From: Rachycentron canadum
Taxonomy: Eukaryota > Chordata > Actinopteri > Carangiformes > Rachycentridae
DNA: 64,000 bases
Direction: 5' to 3'
Assembly (NCBI GenBank): GCA_038496675.1
Contig: CM076659.1
Span: 4,614,214-4,678,213, forward strand
Shown here: positions 1 to 12,139 of the stretch, piece by piece
How positions within the stretch are numbered: position 1 is the first letter of the stretch
Layout of the letters: each line of letters starts with the position of its first letter
The notes under the pieces: model-generated
What the model was told of the DNA's origin: nothing
The model's database searches: none
The model's input: only the letters and a program-made list of their open reading frames with translations
Made by a program: the position numbers and the translations under genes

Positions 1-555
1 TGTCTTCAGTTAGATCAGCGTTGTTAATGTGGTTATGTGTGATGTGTGTGTGGTTGTGGCTGCTTGCTGTAGACCGTGAGGCTCCAGTGATAATATTCTA
101 TGTCCAATCTGTAATACTGCACACAATCTCATCCACAATTTCTCCTCACTTGGTTCTGCTTATTCTGCGCTGAGAGATAAATTTGCATAGATTCAAAACA
201 CTGACAGGAAGAAATAAAAAAACACTCTAGGATGGAAAACCCTTCTTGTGCATTTATAGTGTTCCATCTCCCAACCATGTAATTTAAGACTGCTGGTTAT
301 CCAAAAAAATAAAAAATGCAAACATCTATGTTTGTCATTTTGTTATGCTGTCATTAAATCTACCATCAGGATTTCATGAATTAAACTGTCTTTTTCCCAT
401 CTGCCTCTGTGTCCGGTGAATATATAAATACAAGGAGATCAGACAATCACCTGAATCTTGGTTTGGTATTAATATCTGTCAACTGACAACTTGTGTGCCT
501 CACAGGTTTTGATGTAAATGGATAACAACAAACACATGTATCCATATGTAAATAC
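1..555 (-). other. macrod2: macrod2 intron (3' part of window, incomplete)
   Basis: Sequence downstream of the 556-702 exon on the minus strand. It is AT-rich and shows no further acidic phase-1 exon with usable splice sites. The next macrod2 exon is expected outside the window. Confidence 0.6.
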
Positions 556-702
556 CTTTTTCTCCCTCTTCATCCTTATCGTCGTTGACGTCTTTATCTT
601 CAGCTCTGTCATTGCTGACGTCCATATCTTCCGGCTTCTCTTGGTTTTCATTTTTCTCCGTAGCCTGCTCTTGATTTGGCTCCTCGGTTCCTAAATCTTC
701 CT
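556..702 (-). CDS. macrod2: macrod2 acidic-tail exon, 49 codons, phase 1-1
   Basis: This is the longest tail exon in the window: 147 nt, minus strand, acceptor GTGCCTACAG, donor GTATTTAC. In phase 1 it encodes 49 residues beginning EEDLGTEEPNQEQ and ending DDKDEEGEK, with about half the residues D or E, several K and N, and almost nothing hydrophobic. This is typical of the disordered C-terminal region of macrod2. The exon ends in phase 1 at a good donor and no stop is reached, so the coding sequence continues left of base 1. If read past the donor the frame opens into a hydrophobic stretch and then stops, which fits intron sequence. An acceptor two bases later is possible but would break the frame. 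Confidence 0.82.
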
Positions 703-2098
703 CTGTAGGCACACAAAAACATTGAAATACAAAAAAAAGTTCTGAAGCATTAATTCAGACACAGGGAGCTGAAACCTTCACATTAAATCCTGTAGCATGT
801 GGCAGAAAAACAAGCCCATACTTCATTACTGCTAACAGAAATCTCTCAAAAACATTTTCACACCAATAGGTGCTTCGTTTTCACTGTAAAAGAGACACTA
901 AAAAAAGCCACGTTTTTTGAAGAACAAGCGCTAGATTTATGCAGTAAAAGCACATTCAAATGTAGATTACTCCTGTTTGAAGCAGCGTGGGATATAAAAC
1001 TTGTCGTCATAGTTGGTGTTATAAAGGTCATTTGTTTTGACGTCAAATAACTAAGTATTTGTTTAGGTGTGGTTTCTGGAGTCTGGAGGGAAATTCTAGT
1101 GCTTTTGCTAGAACAGGCATTGCATTAGTAGTTAAAGAAACACATTTGAACATAAAAGGAATAGCACAAAGCCAAGAATGATAAAGAACAGAGTGCCTTC
1201 GGTAAATAAAGATGCTAATAAAGGTCTGTGCAGGTTAGGTTATAAGGTTATATTTTACAAGTAACCAAGACCACATAATTGAACAACATATTGATCTGTT
1301 TTCACCTGCAACACACAAACACACACACACACACAGACAAAAATGATGCAACTGTTTTTGGCTGAATTTGCCTGCAGGTGTTGTTTTTAAACTGTATATC
1401 TTTGCTCCTCCTCGGTGTTACCTCTCTGTTTGTGTCTCATGAGAAAGTAATTACATATCTCAGGTCTTGGATAGCATCCCAGGGCTGCATTTGCTACAAC
1501 TCTCTCATAGAATATCTACAAAATTCATGTTCAGAGAGGCTCTATCTGTCAAATCTTTGTCAATGGGATGGGATTTGAATAAAACAAAAACAGAAGAGAG
1601 GCGAGGCGCTGCTCACTGCCAGTATGCAAATTCAGAGTCTTAATTATATACCAGCAGCATAGAGGGTATTCGCAGAGAGAAAAATGGTTCTAGCCCTAAG
1701 TTAATGGTTGCCCCTTTGCAACACACACAGTTCACTTAAGGCTCTCTCTGTCAGCACAATAAAACGCATCAGAGTCATGGGATCTGTTATACTGATGCAT
1801 TTAGAGTTTTTTTATACTGGTTATTCTTTTACTGCTAACAATACTGATCAGGGTAGAACTTTAATCAAACTCCGAGCTCAAGTGAAAACCAGAGCAATGA
1901 GCTACATGTCGCTCAGCTCCGACTATTCCCATCTCATCTACAGATAAGAGTCAGATCAATCTGGGCTCCTTCCTTCTCAGCAGCGAGCGATGCGTGGAGT
2001 AGTGGCAATCTGCACACTAACAGTAACAAAAATATCACTCTCCCAAGATTTTTTTTTTTTTTTTTTTTTCTTGCTGGAGCCTCGACTTGTAACTGTAC
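703..2098 (-). other. macrod2: macrod2 intron, 1.4 kb
   Basis: This intron separates the 15-codon and 49-codon tail exons. It holds a short (CA)n run around 1312-1336 and a 21-base poly-T on the plus strand at 2049-2069. On the minus strand that run is poly-A just inside the intron after the donor. No other gene was seen. Confidence 0.65.
2049..2069. repeat. poly-T run of 21
   Basis: A homopolymer tract in the intron about 30 bases beyond the donor of the 2099-2143 exon. Confidence 0.9.
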
Positions 2099-2143
2099 CT
2101 GGATTTTGACTTGCCATCTCCACCTCGTCTTTTCCCCAAGCAT
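2099..2143 (-). CDS. macrod2: macrod2 acidic-tail exon, 15 codons, with DEVEMASQ motif
   Basis: This 45-nt minus-strand exon follows a pyrimidine-rich tract ending TTTTTCTAG and stops at a GTACAG donor. In phase 1 it reads DAWGKDEVEMASQNP plus the first base of the next codon. The EVEMASQ core resembles a VEMNSQ stretch in the distal tail of human MACROD2, as I recall it, which makes this the most recognisable tail exon. A tryptophan in an otherwise disordered acidic tail is unusual and may mark a short linear binding motif (inference). A 21-base poly-T run lies about 30 bases beyond the donor in the intron. The splice sites and the fifth successive phase 1-1 pattern support the call. Confidence 0.75.
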
Positions 2144-2571
2144 CTAGAAAAACAAAAGAAGAAGAATTCAAAAGAGTGGAAAACATTTGAGTTCATTGCT
2201 TGAGCCTGGAGTTGAATTGACTTGGCTTTTGATATCACCTCAAACAGCCTTTTCATTCTATCTCTTTGTGTAGCTTTGTCTTTGTACTGCAGTATGAGAG
2301 CAACGGAACCACAAAGACATGCATAAATTAAATGACAGAAAAGAAGGGGAAAAGAATGTCACTTCTAAAGCCATACATAATTGAGGGATTTCTTTGTTCC
2401 AAGCCTCTGTGATAAGAGCACTTTTTTTTAGTTAGAGTAGTGGCACACAGGATGGAAAGACTGAACTGCAGCGAATAGAAAATTCAATTTTTGATGACAA
2501 ACGACATGAAGAAGCACTGGTAGCGCCGAGAGGCTCAGAACATGTGTTAATGGCCCGTAGAGCTACATTAC
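2144..2571 (-). other. macrod2: macrod2 intron, 428 bp
   Basis: The shortest macrod2 intron in the window. On the minus strand the side next to the acceptor is rich in T and C (the plus strand reads GAA/AAG-rich around 2144-2170). Nothing else is evident. Confidence 0.65.
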
Positions 2572-2610
2572 CATTGTCACCCTCTTCTTCATCACCTATT
2601 TCCTCTTTAC
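2572..2610 (-). CDS. macrod2: macrod2 acidic-tail exon, 13 codons, phase 1-1
   Basis: This 39-nt minus-strand exon starts after a CCCTTTTCAG acceptor and ends at a GTAATG donor. In phase 1 it reads GKEEIGDEEEGDN plus the first base of the next codon. Eight of its thirteen residues are D, E or N, a strongly acidic piece of the macrod2 tail. Only 428 bp of intron separate it from the next exon at 2143-2099. It has the same length and phases as the exon at 9332-9370, so either could replace the other without a frameshift. No motif beyond the acidic run is visible. Confidence 0.75.
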
Positions 2611-3149
2611 CTGAAAAGGGAGGGAAAGGAATGATCAACCAAACACAAGCATGCATGGGGATAACGTCAGTCATTAATTCTGAAAAACAAAGCTACCAGT
2701 CATGTTAATGATCACAAACTGTTCAACTCTAGGCAAAAGATCCATCTTGTGAGAGCTAGCATCACATTTTAAAACAGCAATGTCCTTTCAAAATGTGTTC
2801 TTACACAGGCGGCCGGGGCTCTTTCGTTTATCAACCAGAAAAGCTCAAAAGTGGAATGGGTTTCTCTGTCAATGCCCAATATCATTGCTAAGAAAAAACT
2901 ACTGCGGTTTTTGCGGATACCATTTGTACAAATCTTTATTTAGATTAGAACGTAACCCCTAATTTATTAGCTTTGTTCGTCTTTGACACGATCATCTTTA
3001 CACTGGAGCTTATCGTTGTTACAGTATATCTTTGTTACAAAGAACAGGCTCTCAAACGTGTAGCAGTTGTTGCTCATAGATCACCGTTGTAGTTCAAAGT
3101 GTTAGCATGCTAATTTAGCTGTCTTGTATCACACAATACACAACACAAT

Positions 3150-3312
3150 ATGTGTGTAATATATTGCTTCCTTTTTATTCATCAATCTATTTATTTATGG
3201 AGTATATTATTGCTTTTTTGACCCATATTATTGTCCATTGTCTTAATCTAAACTGCATATACTGTACATGTGAGCTGCTGGACAGCTGAATAAAGTATCT
3301 ATCGATCTATCT
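3150..3312 (+). mobile_element. LINE-like 3' end ending in TCTA repeats
   Basis: The text GAGCTGCTGGACAGCTGAAT followed by AAAGTATCTATC and further TCTA-type repeats matches the 3' tail common to several fish non-LTR retrotransposons (CTGAAT...AATAAAGTATCTATC). Only the 3' UTR remnant is present and no reverse-transcriptase frame was seen upstream. The subfamily is not determined and the left limit is approximate. Confidence 0.5.
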
Positions 3313-5691
3313 GGTCATAAAACCCAAAGTTTTGGACAAATAATCAGTATGATACTACAATACAGTGTATATACGTTCCACTGTGGCAGTACAGTACATC
3401 TGAGTAATTTAACTATAATACTATGAAATATGATCCTCATTTCAGGGAGATCCAAGATAAAAACCATAAAGGGGGTCTTTACAAATATCATTGGAGAATT
3501 ACACTCAGCATATTGTACATAGAGGCATAACACTCACTAATCAACCTCTAATTTAGAGTCATGACAGTATCTGACCAACTACAACTACCAACCTACCAAC
3601 TGTATAACACCATAGCAACATTCGTCCAAAATGAGCACCAAAGTCATAATGTAGTAGTAACGTAAAGCAACTTTAATCCACGCATCATATCTGTTACCCC
3701 CACCCTCCTTAACACTATTGTCGCTCTCATAAATTCTTTTGCACACACACAAACACACATGAACACAAACCAATGACATTTGGGACAAATTGAGTAAATG
3801 AAAGCCATGACACCAATAAGAGAACATGCTCTACAATGGCTATTGTGCAGCTTCCATAATTGCTTTTTTAACAAGCTGCAGAGAGAAACCATTTTTTCAT
3901 ATCTATGCAATTTTGCCCTGCACTCAGAACAATAAAAATGCCAGCCTCTATTAAATGGGAAAAAGGCCAGTTCTACCAGTGCTGCATGTTTGTCTCAAGT
4001 GCCTCTGTCCATCACAGAGAATGCTGGTGACACACAGTAGATGGCAATCCTTTCTATTAATCATGACTGGCATTTTGAGATGGAGCCACAGACAGGGGGC
4101 TGAAAAGAATACTTCATTGGGAAAAACAAGTTAAGATGAATGCTTCTCTGGCCATGAGGTCACCCTAAACCTTTCTTCTGCGTTTAAAAAATTATGTGTG
4201 GCTGTTGAATCTGTCTAAAGTGATCCCAAACAACAATATATCAGATACGACAAAGGGCTGAATGTAATTTCCTCCCTGTTATTTGATCATCCGTATTTGG
4301 CTTATTGAATGGAACAGTATTCAATTTGTAATAAAGGATGCTATAAGGGACAGATTGTGGGCGAACACACAAAGCAGACAACAGAAGATGCTATGTAGGG
4401 CAGATATGATTTATAATGGCTTCAAGTTAAGTTCAATTAGAACATTGTCTCTCCACAAAGTAAAAACCCAACCAGCATCTCCACCACGCTGCTCACTCAC
4501 ATGCTCCAAACAGCAGGTGGCAGCATTGTCACAGCTTTCCTACCTTACACTCACTGTACTAAACTGTCTTCACCATGAATCAGGCTCTGACATACTTCAA
4601 CACAGAAGGGCTCCAGCCAAAGCCCACACCTCAGCGCTGTTAGTGTCAAATCTCCCATGAATTCCATTTTCAGAAATATAGAGATAAAAGGGGCATTTCA
4701 GGTATTAACCTGCACTTGGGTTGAATGAGTGATGCCACTGTAGTGTCCTGTTGAAGAAAATAGACTAACACACTTAAATGTTTTATTTATGTCAACATCA
4801 GATTCAGAGGTACAGTATCACAAAGTCATAAACAATTTAGATGCTGATATACAACCTCCCCTGTGTGTCCTACTTGCATGACAGTAGGGTGAACATCAGC
4901 TGCAGATAATATTTTGTATTGTCATTTTGAAGAAGTAAAAGCAGTAATTCTTATATAGGGCTGAATAGAAATGTAAATAAGTTGCACACACACAGCCACA
5001 CAATTTAGTTATGGTATCTCTTCCCCGGCCCTGTCTCTCTCACTCCTTCCATTAAAGCCAACTGGAGAAAAGAACAAAAAAGAAAAATGGAAAAAAAAGA
5101 GAGAACTTGAAAAATTCATGAGACATGTGTAAAGAAAAAAAAAAAAAAGGTCCCGAGATGACCAACAGCTATCATTCAAAGACCCTTTGCATGTGAAACG
5201 TGTGTTGGCAAGAGTAGTGCAAGCGTGTTTGTGAACGATGCTTGACGGGGTGCCATGGTGTAAAGGATGGTATCCCGTGGAGAAGCTCATTGTCCGTGCA
5301 CACACAGGGTTATTAATCCGAAAGTCCGTCCACGCTCTTCTGCCATCTCTCGCCATCTCCCCCTCTCTTCCTCATTTCTTTCCCAGAAAAATCTCAAGCA
5401 TGCCAGGCAAACGGACCCAGCCAGGCATTGATTTCTGGCTCAATGTTCACATTTTACTGTGCCCTGTGACATCCACTAATCTCACTAATACCAATCTGAT
5501 ATCAAATAATAGCCACTGTGGGGCTGCTTGCCAGCTCAGGTGTGCTCTAAAGAGACCACACTCCAACCTGGACCTCTGTGCCAGCATCCACCTCTCTGTC
5601 TCACCCCTCCCTCTCTGTCTCTTTTTCTTTCTGTGGCTCACAGCATCTGCATGCTGTGCTTCTGTTTCATGTGGATTACATCACAGCGTAG

Positions 5692-5695
<4 letters not shown>

Positions 5696-5743
<48 letters not shown>
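5696..5743. repeat. (CA)24 microsatellite
   Basis: An uninterrupted CA dinucleotide tract of 48 bases, likely polymorphic. Confidence 0.97.
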
Positions 5744-5747
<4 letters not shown>

Positions 5748-7599
5748 CAAGGACCCTATTTTGAAAATACACTTCGGGGTTATTTGTAGTTGACGAGGGA
5801 TTCTGTTTCTTCTCCTTCCTCTTTTGAAGAAGAGTTGAAATCTGAAATACTCCCCTGTTCAACAGTTACATTTGTTTTCATTTAAAGAAAATTTCTCTTC
5901 GTTTATCCAGTATTGTGAAAGTAAAACATTCATTAGACACAACTGAGACATTAAGTGCCTGGAAAATATGAAGGAAAAAAAAAAAAAAAAAAAACTACAA
6001 CATTTTAAGAAAACAGAATAAGATAAAATAAATTTAATACAGAGTCACACAAAATGTGAAGTGAGATGTGTTTGGATGTCTGATGTTCAAAAGAAGATTG
6101 AGAGGCTGCTGTGCTGTTTGAATGGTTGGTTGTTCCACAGGTTACGTGCTCTTTTATCCAATTGGCTGTTTGTGTTAATTTTGTGCTTTTTACTAGCAGT
6201 TGTTGTGTGTCGGACAGAGTAGCCCTATAATTACCTCCAGTCCACTGTAACCAGTGTATTTATCATGGAACAACAGTGGAGAAAGGCTTAATGTTCTCTC
6301 TTCATCAGTGCTGTGGCTAAAAGCCCCTCATGTCTGACCCATGGACTGGGGAGAGTGCGTCCCCTGAGGAGTGTGATGGATGTGATGGATCACACTGAGC
6401 CACATTGACAGACACACTCCACCAACTCTGCTGCAGTGTAATTTATTCTAAAAAGTGCTCCACATATTGACTATCACAAATAGATGACCTGCTTTGCTGG
6501 CTGTAAAGACACAGATGGTGAAATATGGTGTGTTTTTGTTGAAAGGAGATCTTGAACAGACGCACAGATGTGGTGTGAGACTCTCGAGCATCTTATAATG
6601 TCTGTCTCATGCACGGTCGCTGACAGTGGGTTTCTGCAGCTCGCGTTTCCTCTAGTCTGTGCTATCTTGACATCTGAGTGTTGTCTATGATTAATCCGTT
6701 CTATGTGCTATATCGAACCAGTCCTAACCTTTACAGTGCAGGCAGTACAAAATCATTTCATTCTCCTCCTGTGAGAGAGGTTGTCTCAAGGACTGAGTGT
6801 TCCCATGCTAGAAAGCTGTGCCAAGGCCTTTTGTGAATGGATTAGTTACTATTAAGCTGCCGGGCCTGATAAATTAGGATTTATAAAGATTATTACAAAA
6901 TACTTATGCCCTCCTAATGCTGGTGATTGAATTTGTGAATCATATTGAATTACTGCTGTGGATTATGGAAAGGTATGTTGAATAGGCAGGGAGAAATTAC
7001 TTATTGTGCTTTGTTTAACAACACAGTATGTATTGACGCCCTTGAAGTGACTGCGCTATCTAGTCCAGCCTCTCTCAATCAGCGAGAGGAGTCGTTTCCC
7101 TAAAGAAAACAACCGTGACTGCTATCTTCAAAAATTCCCTGCAACCTTAAGGCTTGAAGACAAATGGATGGTGTACGATTTTAATTGCCTACTAACACCC
7201 TCCAGTGTAAGAATCTAATTATCTTTGGTCCATCGTATCGGAGAAGCCTATAATTGTTTCAATATTACACATCCAAAGGGGCTGAAACTGCAGAATAGCC
7301 AGATAATGGCTTCTTAAACAAGTTTGCCTCTAAGAAAACATTCTTTTAAAAAAGACCAAGCTTCATCTTGTATTCATTTCCCCAAAGAGGAACTTGGCAT
7401 CAGAGAGCAAGAGATTACTGACCAAGACCACTCTCCATTACTTCATCCACGCAAAACACTTATTTCTGTACACACATATCAATAAAAAAATATTTCCTCT
7501 GCCAGTAACGGTTTTTGGCATTTTCTATACATGGAGTCTTCATTGATAACATTTGAATACAAAGCAAATGCACAGACACACACATAAATATAGGCATAC

Positions 7600-7653
7600 C
7601 TCTGTTGTTATCTTCACTTTCTTCCTTGGTTGCGGATTTCGTGGATGTGTTAT
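7600..7653 (-). CDS. macrod2: macrod2 acidic-tail exon, 18 codons, phase 1-1
   Basis: This 54-nt minus-strand exon lies between a TTTATTTATAG acceptor and a GTATGC donor. In phase 1 it reads DNTSTKSATKEESEDNNR and ends on the first base of the next codon. It is hydrophilic, rich in S, T, K and E, with no aromatic residues, as expected for the disordered C-terminal tail of macrod2. The same phase at both ends as its neighbours and the 1.7-kb spacing to the previous exon support it. Several S/T next to acidic residues could be casein-kinase-type phosphorylation sites, which is inference. The orthologous human exon cannot be assigned with confidence because the tail diverges fast. Confidence 0.75.
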
Positions 7654-9331
7654 CTATAAATAAGTAAAAATAAATGGTGATTAACACCGTGAGGGTGCAA
7701 ATGGCAGCACATGTCATCAATTTGAAGTGTTAGATGGGAGATGGTGTGAGCAAAGATGGCTTTTGGCATGCCAAACGTAACAGTGAGTATTCTAATTTGT
7801 CCGCTCTGTCTCGACTGACCACACTAAAAGAGCCTGTGGGAGAACTCTGTGGCACTTGCGTTGTTGCGTTGTTGCATTGTTGCGTTGGTTTTATATCTGC
7901 TTGAGAAAAAAATAACTCTGGTGAGAGAAAAGGGAAGAATGTGGAGCTTTGAGACCAACTCCAGAGCTCAGTCTGGGACAAAAGCACTATTCCATGTGAG
8001 AGTGGCAGTCGTTTGAACCTTTGAATAGGCTCCAGGCAGCACTGATTCAAACTCTGGCTGATGGAGCAGAATAAAAGGCCAGTTCTTGGCACTGGCACAG
8101 AGGCCCGTCAAACAAGGCCAAACTGGACTAGGGCACGGCTGGCATGATGATACAACAGAGCTAGGAATTATCAGGGTTATTTCAGTTGGCTTGATATGCT
8201 CGGGTGCTATGTTATTACACTGTATGCAGCGTAAAATAGCTGGTGAGGAACATGACAGAAAACAACAGTCACTCAGGCGCTAACAACAGGGCAAACACAC
8301 AAATGCAGTTCCCCTCGGCCAAGTCTTTATGATTTAGCCATTACGTGCACATTGTTTCACTCTGGAATATCACATTTTACAGTGCACTTATAAAACAGCC
8401 CTTTTATGTTCACCTAAAATAGAATCTCATTGGAAACACAGATGCGTGTAATTGGCAAATCATGGGGGTGACTTTGGGAGGAAAAACATTTTGATAGCAC
8501 CCTGGGTTCTACATCTATGGTAATCTGAACACTTCCTTCGACAGACAATAAAACTAACATTGTTCTCTGCTTAGTTGGTTGCATGTGCACTGTGACGTCT
8601 TCGAGGGACGCAGCAGATAGACCTGGAAAGCCCCTGGTCTAGAATCCCTTTGTACTCAGAAAGAGAACTCACAATCAAGTACTGTACCTTGGAGAAAACT
8701 GCTAGAGGCAGTACATTTCACAAAACTGACATTTTTTTGTCTACCAAGGAGAAAAAAAAGCAAGTGTTTCTACTCAATTGGATCTATTGTTGCTGCGATT
8801 CAAACAATACACACACTTCCGTGGGGTTTTCATGGGGTTCATGTTGTTGCTTATTCAGGACATCAGTGCACAGACAAATGTCAATAGTTTATCCCGATAA
8901 GCAGTATCTGGGAGGTTCAGTCCGTGTGCCAAGATGGTTCGGTGATAAAAGCATTATGCGCTGACAGTTGTGTTTGTGCCACCGCCTGGCGCATGCTGCG
9001 CAGGGACGTTGCTCTGCTGTTTCTTTGTCACTCTCTTTAGGTGGTCTGAAGGCATTGTGCCTGTAAGCCGGATGAAGAGAATGGTGTTGGGAATTAACTG
9101 TGGATATGTGCGCTTGTAACGTAATGTATCTCACATGAAGTATTTTTAACTGCGACATGTCAGGTCCGGGATTCAACTTGTCACCAAATGACTAAACATT
9201 CAATTTCATCGGCTGCATAAAACCTAGCAAATCACTGTCACGAGCTGAAGCTACGCCAGTCACTCAGCCTCTGTGTACTTTAATGGAGGTGTTAAGGTGA
9301 AAAGGCAACCATGAAATATTCTGTCACTCAC
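7654..9331 (-). other. macrod2: macrod2 intron, 1.7 kb
   Basis: Mostly unique sequence. A short imperfect tandem of the unit GTTGCGTT occurs near 7858-7888. No exon-like signal was found beyond the flanking macrod2 exons. Confidence 0.65.
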
Positions 9332-9370
9332 CTCCCTTCAGCTGCTCCTCTGTAACCTCCATGTCATTGT
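9332..9370 (-). CDS. macrod2: macrod2 acidic-tail exon, 13 codons, phase 1-1
   Basis: This 39-nt minus-strand exon has a CTCTGCCAG acceptor and a GTGAGTG donor. Joined in phase 1 it reads DNDMEVTEEQLKG, the final G being shared with the next exon. It follows the macrodomain exon after a 6.9-kb intron. The sequence resembles the human stretch just after the macrodomain, where a DDNN run leads into EDVEM, so this is probably the first linker exon of the disordered acidic tail. No folded domain is expected. Identity rests on position, phase and composition; the exon is too short to recognise alone. Confidence 0.8.
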
Positions 9371-10182
9371 CTGGCAGAGGGGGAAAAAGACAGCATGTCA
9401 AACCATGCTATTTTATAATGTATGATACAATGAGTCATCACAACTTGTCTCCTTGATTATAATGTTAGAGCAGAGTATCCAATGCTGCTGTGTACTCTGG
9501 CTGCTTAAACCAGTCAATAAGGAAAGTAGAACCTCTAGTGTTTCCTCAGAATGAAATATGATGAGGTTTTATTTTGGTACAAAAACAAAAACCCAGTCCA
9601 ATTCACATGTCCAAAAGCCTGCTGTTGAAACCCTTTCACCTCCTCATCACACCAGCTGCCATGCTACAAAATCAGACCAACAACCTTCACAGCCTCTCTC
9701 AATTCCCCCAGCAGACGGCCTTGGCTCTAGTGAGTTATTATGCTGAATGACTGTGTATGTGGGTGTGTGTTTCATGAGACATTTTGTTTCAATTAAATCT
9801 ATACTGGTATGCTCAGCATAAATGACACAAAACCTCCCATTTCCTCAAATTACAAGGACTGCAGGCTGGGGTGGACAACAGTGTCTTTAAAAAAAAAAAA
9901 AAAAAGGAAAACTCTTTGATTTTCTCTTCTTTTCTGTATAGGTCTATTGTATGAGGCAGACTGAGTGAACTGGGGGTGTTTCTGGGTGAATGAGTTGAGT
10001 TGCACAGTGTGAGATGAGAAGGAGGCTTTGGATGCTGCTTCAGGAGGAACTGCAGAGTTAGAGATGGGGAGAGAGCAACAGTGGATGCCTGGCCCCCATC
10101 ATACAAATACACTGATACACACTGAGACCTTGCACAGCTCAGCATGCCTTAAAATGCTTTGACTCATGCCACCATACACAAA

Positions 10183-10244
10183 GTGTGTGTGTGCGTGTGT
10201 GTGCGTGTGTGTGTGTGTGCGTGTGTGTGTGTGTGTGTGTGTGC
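10183..10244. repeat. (GT)n microsatellite with GC interruptions
   Basis: An alternating GT tract of about 60 bases broken by several GTGC units. Alternating purine-pyrimidine sequence of this kind can adopt Z-DNA (general knowledge). Confidence 0.95.
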
Positions 10245-11282
10245 TTTAATGCACATGGTTCGTACTATATGAATGGGAAAGTCTGTATGCGTGTGGGCAC
10301 ATGCATGATATATATATGTGTAAGGCTGTGCATGAGTCTGAGCAATGATTGCACTGTGGTTAACAAGCAAATGCAGGCGTTAGTTTTGATGAAAGGCTGT
10401 TGTCATTTGTTCTGTAGAATCGTAACCATCAGAGCTCCCAGTGGATCCAGCGACAGGCTTTTCTTTTGTATAACACTGAATAAAAGGGTACAGTGCATTA
10501 ATCTAACCCTGCTTGGGGAAACAAAGGAAAGGCCCAGTGATACAGTATAACAATAGCACAAGACTGAAAACATGAGGTGTCTCAGCTACTGCCATGTCCT
10601 AAAACATTATTATCACTGCTCCAGACTGCTTTCAGGGCAGGAAATTTATGTGATGTCGTCAAGACTAACAATATATGACACCTTTCTTTCTATCCTTCCT
10701 TCTCTCTTCCCCTGGGTAAAGACAACACGACAACTTTACTCTGAGGATTCTCAGAGTTGTTCGATATGATATGATATATTGCGAAATCTGTCCATGTGCT
10801 TTCTTCTGAGGGTTAGATGACAGGATCGATGTCTCATATCTGTGCTCTATATTTCAATCTAGAGACCAGAGACGGTTATAGTTGCTTAGCATAAAGACTG
10901 GTAACAGTGTCCAAATGTAAAAACCTACCAAAATAGATTTAAGCCCCAATCATTAATGTGTTATGTGGCCGAAGCATATGCATTTGCACATTTTCTACAT
11001 ATCTGTGATTTATGTACCAACATGTGAACATCTTTACATGTGACCAGCTAAAGCTGATCCCCGTGTCTGCCAAAGCTGACTGAGAGACTCTGAGCTAGTT
11101 TGCTTTCTGGCAATCACAACACTAACACACCATGGTCTCCTCATTTCCCTGCCCCAAGGGATAACCAACACAGACTTCATTTTCACCCCTCCCAGGGTTC
11201 CTGTGGCCATTCATATCCTCTGTCAACAAATTGCATGTGTGTGATAGAAGCATGTGCTTCTACAGCTTCACGACTTCCAAAA

Positions 11283-11301
11283 GGGGGGGGGGGGGGGGGG
11301 G
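11283..11301. repeat. poly-G run of 19
   Basis: Nineteen consecutive G on the plus strand, followed by TTAGG. It may be length-variable or a sequencing-prone site. Confidence 0.9.
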
Positions 11302-12139
11302 TTAGGTTTAGAGGGCTGCTTCTCTTATGGACATTTGGTGGTAGGTATGTGGGTTGTGGGGTTTGGAGTATGGAGTGTATTAAGAGCCATGTAAATATTT
11401 GTCAATTGGAAAGTCAGTGAAACAGTTGGAGAGAATGCAGCAGCCCCTGTAGATCTGCGGGTTGTGTTAATATTGTCAGCACTGTGGCTGATTGAAGAGA
11501 AGAAGAGATGGAGCCCAGCTTGTGGGCAGCCACCCGGATCATATTAGTGGAGGAGTGTACCCAGAATCAATTTCAACATGCTTTTACTCTCAGCAACCAC
11601 GGCTGCCTGACTGCTCCCATGCCTGCAAATAATATGTGCCAAGGCAAGCATGTGGTCAATCATGGTGCATGAACCAATCTGAATACTTAATTTAATTGTG
11701 TCATATGATTAATTACATCGATTCAGCTTTATATGTGTTAATCAATTAATGGTTTTACTTTATATTTCCAAAGATATGAACTTCCTGAAATTTTCTGGTG
11801 AACTATATTACTTCAAACGAACACTGATGTTCCGCTTAACCAGATATCAGGACGGTCATAGCACTGTTGAGATATGTACAGTTTATGGCTTTTCAAAGTA
11901 ATGAATAGGTCATTATATCACTGGTTATGAGCTCAGTTGCCGAGGTGGGTTATAGATGGTGAATGGTACTACAGAGGCAAAACTCTACGTGTGGCCACTG
12001 TGTGTGTTTTTAGTCTATTTGCATTTGTGTTTGAGTGGCCTCCTTTACAAAAATATATGACTCTAAACATCTGAAGTGCTGCCTGAGCTGGGGCTACATA
12101 AAAATACCTTTGTGAGAACTCCGTCACTACACATCAAAC

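Larger units (their letters stand above)
2611..7599 (-). other. macrod2: macrod2 intron, 5.0 kb
   Basis: It contains a degenerate LINE-like 3' tail near 3150-3312, a long (CA)n at 5696-5743, a 20-base poly-A near 5975-5994 and a unique AT-rich block near 6840-7330. A possible alternative terminal exon at 5009-5061 is discussed in the findings. No other gene was recognised. Confidence 0.65.

Noticed and set aside
5238..5789. Plus-strand open frame of 183 codons
   Set aside because: It runs through the (CA)24 microsatellite, giving a long TH repeat, and has no recognisable domain; a by-product of the simple repeat.
10690..10719. A 30-nt phase 1-1 purine-rich segment on the minus strand (GEERRKDRKK) with an acceptor-like ACCCAG
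   Set aside because: The donor (GTGTCA) is weak, the segment is a simple CTTT-type low-complexity tract on the plus strand, and the peptide is basic, unlike the other tail cassettes.
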